From NCBI GenBank assembly GCA_031424495.1, contig JANPHP010000478.1, forward strand, positions 21,286 through 85,285: a stretch of DNA of 64,000 nt. The letters are read 5' to 3'. The position numbers and the translations under genes were made by a program. The notes below the pieces were generated by a model. The model had not been told where the DNA came from and ran no database searches. It saw only the letters and a program-made list of their open reading frames with translations. Of the stretch, positions 60,134 to 64,000 are shown in pieces (position 1 is the stretch's first letter; each line of letters begins with the position of its first letter). The stretch is from JADKCL01 sp031424495 (GTDB lineage Bacteria; Bacteroidota; Bacteroidia; J057; JADKCL01).

Positions 60134-60904
60134 TCAGTGAATAGAAGCTTGGTTGCTGCCATAAACTTTGGTGTTGTAGGCAAATTTTAATTGGCCATCT
60201 TGCTGATGCTTGCGAAACAATTTTTCCAAACCAGCCATCAGCGCTTCAAAAACTGCCCCCTCCTTGGGACAATATGAAGCCGACAAGAGCCTGCCTTGAA
60301 GACCCTCCAAGTCGAAATACTGGACATGTGGGAGCGCGGCAGTAAGAACGGAATTTGGGTCAATAAATGCTGGGCTTTGCGTTTGACTCACGTTGGTACT
60401 GTTGATCGCAATATATTCAGGGAGATGTGCACGCAGCAGGGCCTCATAATCTTGCTGCACTGGATCACGATCGTCTCGCTGATTCCAAGCCAAGACCAAC
60501 CATCCTCGGGGCCGCAATATTCGCTGGAATTCTACCTTGCAAAGCTCAGCATTAAACCAATGAAATGCCTGTGCGCAAAAAATGAGGTCGACCGATGCAG
60601 CATCGAGTTGCGTTTCTTCGGCCGTCCCGTCGACGCAGCGCAAGCGCGGATATTGCGCTTGCAGGTCCAAGGCCGCTGACCGCATCTCGGCATTGGGCTC
60701 GACCGCGATCACAGCATTTCCCCGCTCCAAAAAAGGGATGCTGGAGATGCCCGTGCCTGCACCGACATCGGCGACAACGGTCGTCGGAGTAAGGGCCTGC
60801 CAAGCTTCCAATTGGTCGCACATTGCTGCGGGGTAATGCGGCCGGTAGCGAATGTAATCGGCTACCCGATCTGAAAAACGCTTCGTATTGTTGTTTCTTT
60901 CCAT
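60134..60904 (-). CDS. Class I SAM-dependent methyltransferase
   Basis: Methyltransferase of 256 aa. SAM-binding motif I is VADVGAGTGISSIPF (about 43-57), followed by the acidic strand end IAVEPNAEM, motif IV-like DLIFCAQAFHWF and post-motif GWLVLAWNQRDD. This pattern matches the Methyltransf_11 group related to yeast TMT1/UbiE-like small-molecule methyltransferases. The opening NNNTKRFSDRVADYIRYRPHYP is also typical of that family. The substrate is unknown. Confidence 0.9.
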   Translation of the reverse strand: MERNNNTKRFSDRVADYIRYRPHYPAAMCDQLEAWQALTPTTVVADVGAGTGISSIPFLERGNAVIAVEPNAEMRSAALDLQAQYPRLRCVDGTAEETQLDAASVDLIFCAQAFHWFNAELCKVEFQRILRPRGWLVLAWNQRDDRDPVQQDYEALLRAHLPEYIAINSTNVSQTQSPAFIDPNSVLTAALPHVQYFDLEGLQGRLLSASYCPKEGAVFEALMAGLEKLFRKHQQDGQLKFAYNTKVYGSNQASIH

Positions 60905-60960
60905 GCGCTATGACGATTGGGGGGATGTTTTTGTGGAATGGTTCTGATTGCAGCTTGCGC

Positions 60961-61506
60961 TCATTTCCATTTCCAATCGTCCTTGCGCTCATAGGTGATG
61001 CCCAAGCTGTTTGCAATCTCTTGCAGGCGGGTTCTGAGGGTATCGAGTTCGGCGATCCGCTCCTTGGGAAGGATCAGCGAGCCACCCCCTTTCAAAATCA
61101 CAAGGATAATGGAAGGAATCTCGTCAATGGATTTGATTTCGCTCAGCAAGACCTTGACTTCACTGCCCGCATCGTATGTTTGAATCTCCACATCTGTGAT
61201 TTCCATGCGCATAGGGATACCAAAATTCTCAGCAAATGTTTCCTTGACATGGCGAGCAAAATGCCAGCGATAAAACCAGGCTTGAAAGTAGCCATAGAGC
61301 CAATACCAAAGCAGACCAAACAAGAGATAAAAGATCGTCAATCGGTAATCTCCGGAGATCATTTCGGTCAACAAAAATATCGCCATCATCAGAGGGAGGC
61401 CTAGCCTCCCCATGAGTCGAGTTTTCCGAGCTCTGGCGCTTTGGGTGGAAACATACAATTGATGGTCCAAATAGTCTTTTTCCAGGAGAGTGTATTCCAA
61501 TGTCAT
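60961..61506 (-). CDS. YcxB-like membrane protein
   Basis: Protein of 181 aa from the ATG at 61506 (an ATG at 61515 adds three residues). Two adjacent transmembrane helices (about 30-75; LPLMMAIFLLTEM and LTIFYLLFGLLWYWLYGYF) are followed by a cytoplasmic PH-like domain with strands MRMEITDVEIQTY, VKVLLSEIKSIDEI and SLILPKERI. This is the layout of YcxB-like proteins of unknown function. It lies 56 bases upstream of the methyltransferase gene on the same strand and may be cotranscribed. Confidence 0.75.
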   Translation of the reverse strand: MTLEYTLLEKDYLDHQLYVSTQSARARKTRLMGRLGLPLMMAIFLLTEMISGDYRLTIFYLLFGLLWYWLYGYFQAWFYRWHFARHVKETFAENFGIPMRMEITDVEIQTYDAGSEVKVLLSEIKSIDEIPSIILVILKGGGSLILPKERIAELDTLRTRLQEIANSLGITYERKDDWKWK

Positions 61507-61621
61507 AACAATCAATCGGCATGGGATGAATGATGCTCATACCGTTGCCTAAAGGTAGCAAATATGTCTATATCAACAGCTTCTGAAGGCCCACATGGTG
61601 CAGTCACTATCCGCAGTGCCG

Positions 61622-62077
61622 TCAGGGATAAGGGATCGGCATCAACTCCGTCAGTTCTGCAATCGAAATGCGGTGAGCCAAGCCCTTGGAGTGGTAAAAC
61701 ACAATGGCACCGGCTTCGGGATAAGCGGGCATCCGACTTGAGGGCTTGATGTCCAATACCGATTCAAATTCCTCATCAAATCCCGAACGTAGAACTTCAT
61801 GGATTGTATAGGTGCTGCCCGTGGCGTCAGTTTCGACTTGGAGGGTGCCCGCACTTACCTGGGGAGCAGGAAACATCGTGTACTCACACCAAATGGAATC
61901 AATCTTGAAATCAATATTGGGTTGGGTGACGCGAAAACTAATCTCGTAGTCCACGCCGTGGTCGCAACATTGGCCGGCGGCATAAAACTGCCGCGTGGCG
62001 GTTTTAAGTTGAATCAATTGTGCGGTGAGTGCTTGCATCAACAGGCAAAACAACAACAGGAGAAAGCTCTTTTTCAT
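61622..62077 (-). CDS. Small secreted hypothetical protein
   Basis: Protein of 151 aa from the ATG at 62077. The signal peptide (about 1-20, MKKSFLLLLFCLLMQALTAQ) is unambiguous; an in-frame start at 62137 would bury it. The mature part is beta-rich with three cysteines (GQCCDHG and IWCEY) that may form disulfides or bind metal. It follows the ferredoxin gene on the same strand by 64 bases. Not recognised. Confidence 0.65.
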   Translation of the reverse strand: MKKSFLLLLFCLLMQALTAQLIQLKTATRQFYAAGQCCDHGVDYEISFRVTQPNIDFKIDSIWCEYTMFPAPQVSAGTLQVETDATGSTYTIHEVLRSGFDEEFESVLDIKPSSRMPAYPEAGAIVFYHSKGLAHRISIAELTELMPIPYP

Positions 62078-62141
62078 GAAGGGAGATACATTTGCCCCTA
62101 GGGTGCAAACAAGTGCTGCATTCCACAAATGCCTCAAAAAC

Positions 62142-62414
62142 TCAGCCGTATCGCTTCAACTGTATCGCCTTTTCTGGGCAGGCGGTCACGCACAGGCCGC
62201 AGGCGTGGCAGCGGGCCGGGTCGATGACGTAGGCCTTGTTGGGATGGAAATAGGTCTTGAGTTTGCCCACAAAATTGAGTTGCGCCTTGTCGGCGGCTGC
62301 GGTGGGCCGCATTTCAAAGACATCGTAAGGGCAGACGGCCACGCAATCGGCCTTGCCTTCACACTTGTTGAAGTTCACAACGGGTTGCAGCCGACCGGAT
62401 TCTTTACATTCCAT
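62142..62414 (-). CDS. Ferredoxin with two Fe-S cluster motifs
   Basis: Cytoplasmic electron carrier of 90 aa. The second motif is a classical [4Fe-4S] set, C69-x2-C72-x2-C75-x3-C79-P. The first has C18-x5-C24-x3-C28-P, the spacing of [3Fe-4S]/[4Fe-4S] seven-iron-type ferredoxins, with one ligand missing from the usual CxxCxxC. A ~35-residue insertion between the motifs (including FHPNKAYVIDPARC) separates them. The redox partner is not evident from the neighbours. A TATCTTTG -7 box lies at 62438-62445 on the minus strand. Confidence 0.9.
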   Translation of the reverse strand: MECKESGRLQPVVNFNKCEGKADCVAVCPYDVFEMRPTAAADKAQLNFVGKLKTYFHPNKAYVIDPARCHACGLCVTACPEKAIQLKRYG

Positions 62415-62437
62415 AGGTTTTCAAGCACTTGGGTGGG

Positions 62438-62445
62438 CAAAGATA
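62438..62445 (-). promoter_or_regulatory. Possible -7 element for the ferredoxin gene
   Basis: The minus strand reads TATCTTTG, matching TANNTTTG, 23 bases before the ferredoxin start. No -33 TTTG at the right spacing. Confidence 0.4.
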
Positions 62446-62511
62446 CATTGGATTTTGGGGGTGGTGGCTACTTTACAAGTAATGATGGATAAGGTTTGTC
62501 CGGTGATCGAG

Positions 62512-62620
62512 TCCAAGGCCTCTGGCCGAAGGACGATCGACCATTTGCCTCCGGCAATCGAGGCCTATTCTCTTTTGCCGGAGGCAAATGGTCAGTAATC
62601 CTTCGGCCAGAGGCCTTGGA
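62512..62620. repeat. 109-base nested inverted repeat (cruciform-like)
   Basis: Outer arms of 22 bases (62512-62533 and 62599-62620; TCCAAGGCCTCTGGCCGAAGGA and its exact complement, given here as arm ends only) and inner arms of 19 bases (62539-62557 and 62575-62593; starts GACCATTTGCC) are both perfect. They are separated by 5-base internal loops with a 17-base apical loop. It lies between the ferredoxin gene and the convergent end of the SRPBCC gene. It has no T run at either end. Confidence 0.85.
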
Positions 62621-62697
62621 TTCACATTTTGCAACCATTACTTTCTCATCCCGCATCAACTGCGAGACAGTGGCAACGAGTACAATGCGAAGAATCC

Positions 62698-63138
62698 TCA
62701 ACCCTCACACCTCACCCGCAAGGCCTCCAGCCAATTGCCCATGCCCGTCGCGAGGTTTTTGTTGAATGACTTTTTGAACAGCCGGGCTAGCAATCCCTCC
62801 ATGCTTTCCTCCACCGTCACCAAGGTTTTGCCGTCTTGCTTGCGCAGCGTCCAGTTGTGGATGGCAAACATGCCAAAGGTCTTGCCTGTCCACCCAAATT
62901 GATATTGTGGCGCGACGGTGTGCAAGGTGGAATGAATCTTGGCACCGCCTGTCTTCCAGGTGAATGTGGTGCCCGGCGCCAAGCTGCCAGCGAGCTGCGG
63001 CTTGCTGATTTCAGGGTTCCAGGTGCCCCATCGGTCGATGTCGGTGAGGACGGCCCAAACCTTTTCAGGAGTTGCGTCGATGAGGATGCTTTTGCGGCAT
63101 TGCACGGGTGCGAGGACATTGATGTTTTTCATATTCAA
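62698..63138 (-). CDS. SRPBCC/polyketide-cyclase-like protein
   Basis: START/Bet v1-like protein of 146 aa. The pattern ATPEKVWAVLTDIDRWGTWNPEIS near the N-terminus, then GTTFTWKTGGAKIHS, FGWTGKTFGMFAIHNWTL and TLVTVEESMEGLLARLF, is typical of SRPBCC proteins that bind hydrophobic ligands in a helix-grip fold. It is divergent from nothing and lies 121 bases downstream of the Crp-like gene on the same strand, so the regulator may control it. The ligand is unknown. Confidence 0.88.
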   Translation of the reverse strand: MNMKNINVLAPVQCRKSILIDATPEKVWAVLTDIDRWGTWNPEISKPQLAGSLAPGTTFTWKTGGAKIHSTLHTVAPQYQFGWTGKTFGMFAIHNWTLRKQDGKTLVTVEESMEGLLARLFKKSFNKNLATGMGNWLEALRVRCEG

Positions 63139-63259
63139 TATTGTGTTTCAACGTAAACGAGTCGATGACACAAAATTGAGGGCGAATGCGGGGCGTCCGC
63201 TTGACATAAATCAAGAAGTTTGGCGATGGGCGAATTGCTTCAATCCACCGAAAAATAGA

Positions 63260-63829
63260 TCACGCACCAGCCCGCTTGCGCAATCTGCTCAGGGTCTCTG
63301 GCGTCATGCCGAGCATGGAGGCGAGGTATTGCAGCGGCACGGTATTGAACAGGCTGGGATTGAACTGAAACAATTGCTGGTAGCGCTCCTCGGCTGTCAT
63401 CGAGAGATGGGTGACCACACGGTCTTCCAAGACCGTAAAGCAGCGCGCAATAAACAGCTTCTCCAATTCAGGCCAACGGGGCACGGCATCTGCAATCTGT
63501 CGGTAGCGCTGCTTTTTGATCACATACAATTCGACATCGGTGAGCGCGTGGATATTCCATCGGGCAGGGCGGTCAAAGAGGAAACTCGCCAAATCCACCA
63601 CAAAATAACCTTGTGTCGAGATCCATTTGGTCACCTCTCGGTCGCCCACCTGCACATATTCGCGCACGATGCCCGATTGCACAAACCCGAGGCGATCGGC
63701 ATGCTGCCCGGCGCGCAGGTAATGCTCGCCTTTTTTCAAAGTCACTCGCTCAAAATAGGAAGAGATCAGCGCAAGGTCCTCTTGCGTGACCCCAAAATAG
63801 GACTGGATGTAGCGTTCGAGTTCAGACAT
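63260..63829 (-). CDS. Crp/Fnr-family transcriptional regulator
   Basis: Regulator of 189 aa. The cyclic-nucleotide-binding-like beta-roll (about 25-115) has FERVTLKKGEHYLRAGQ and FVQSGIVREYV. The dimer helix follows (about 115-140), and a short helix-turn-helix end has VPLQYLASMLGMTPETLSRLRKR. This is the compact Bacteroidota Crp/Fnr group, in which cAMP-binding residues are usually not conserved; none is obvious here, and there are no Fnr cysteines. The target is possibly the adjacent SRPBCC gene. Inference only. Confidence 0.92.
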   Translation of the reverse strand: MSELERYIQSYFGVTQEDLALISSYFERVTLKKGEHYLRAGQHADRLGFVQSGIVREYVQVGDREVTKWISTQGYFVVDLASFLFDRPARWNIHALTDVELYVIKKQRYRQIADAVPRWPELEKLFIARCFTVLEDRVVTHLSMTAEERYQQLFQFNPSLFNTVPLQYLASMLGMTPETLSRLRKRAGA

Positions 63830-63883
63830 GGGCGGATGACAAGTAGAGCTGCAAATTGCGGATTATTGTGCTGATGCCATTCA

Positions 63884-64000
63884 TCAAACCTGCCGCTGCA
63901 ATTCCAAAATCTGATTGTAGACCGATTGTACATTGTCGATAAACTCCAATCGCGGGGCTTGACTTTCGTAGTTGCGGCGGTGGCGGCGCGAGAGAGGGCT
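63884..64000 (-). CDS. 3' end of a gene cut by the window
   Basis: A minus-strand open frame enters from the window edge and stops at 63884-63886 (TGA). The visible 38 residues are Arg-rich at first (SRRHRRNYES) and then helical (LEFIDNVQSVYNQI), ending ELQRQV. Too little is present to name a family. Confidence 0.5.
   Translation of the reverse strand, partial: SPLSRRHRRNYESQAPRLEFIDNVQSVYNQILELQRQV

Noticed and set aside
62512..62620. Rho-independent terminator
   Set aside because: Stems are far too long and no T run follows on either strand.
1..64000. tRNA or rRNA genes
   Set aside because: No T-arm/acceptor pairs or rRNA-like stretches were found on either strand by eye; a covariance search would settle this.

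Overview
The window comes from a Bacteroidota chromosome at roughly 50% GC. The evidence is a set of secreted proteins with type IX secretion (T9SS) C-terminal sorting domains, a GldB-like gliding/T9SS lipoprotein, many short Bacteroidota-style lipoboxes, the eukaryote/archaea-like form of ProRS, and several TTTG-N19/20-TANNTTTG promoters. The large repeat-containing secreted proteins would fit a Saprospiria- or Chitinophagia-like bacterium, but that placement is inference. I saw no rRNA, tRNA or CRISPR array.

Layout. 1-3.3 kb: purB overlaps an ATPase gene and then an HNH nuclease gene, giving a Septu-like (PtuA/PtuB) defence pair coupled to a housekeeping gene. 3.4-8.5 kb: minus-strand lipoprotein, TPR protein, the conserved Nif3/zinc-ribbon pair and a beta-propeller lipoprotein. 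8.9-11.2 kb: a secreted DUF5060 glycosidase-like protein. 11.2-19.6 kb: proS, a Tyr/Gly/Asn-rich lipoprotein followed by an OmpP1/FadL-like barrel, a small conserved protein, and the minus-strand run gcvT-comB-rlmI-like. 19.9-25.7 kb: two tandem paralogous PKD/T9SS proteins, gldB and a PorT-like barrel. 25.8-31.4 kb: a lipoprotein, a PKHD-type dioxygenase, an NtrC-type regulator, lepA and folD. 31.6-33.9 kb: an A+T-richer stretch with a YhcG/DUF1016 nuclease and unknown small genes. 34-40.2 kb: a GNAT acetyltransferase, a DUF1295 protein, an ABC exporter and a large membrane protein.

40.2-42.7 kb holds a cluster of six different palindromes and three unknown genes. 42.8-45.2 kb is a polyamine operon: a SpeD-SpeE fusion followed by an agmatinase-like gene. 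45.5-51.2 kb: Kelch and BNR T9SS proteins and a thioredoxin-fold lipoprotein.

51.4-56.3 kb is the most interesting locus. Four tightly packed minus-strand genes encode a TIR-like protein, a SIR2-like protein, a membrane-anchored STAND NTPase and a secreted LRR/WG-repeat protein. The TIR-like and SIR2-like proteins end in the same visibly homologous domain of about 75 residues, which looks like an effector-associated adaptor. I read this as a two-effector NAD-targeting immunity or conflict system. It is followed by a SUKH protein and two small conserved proteins (56.5-58.3 kb), then by an 800-bp mosaic of dispersed palindromic repeats (58.3-59.1 kb). 59.1-64 kb: small secreted proteins, a methyltransferase, a ferredoxin, a 109-bp nested inverted repeat, an SRPBCC protein, a Crp/Fnr regulator and the 3' end of one more gene.
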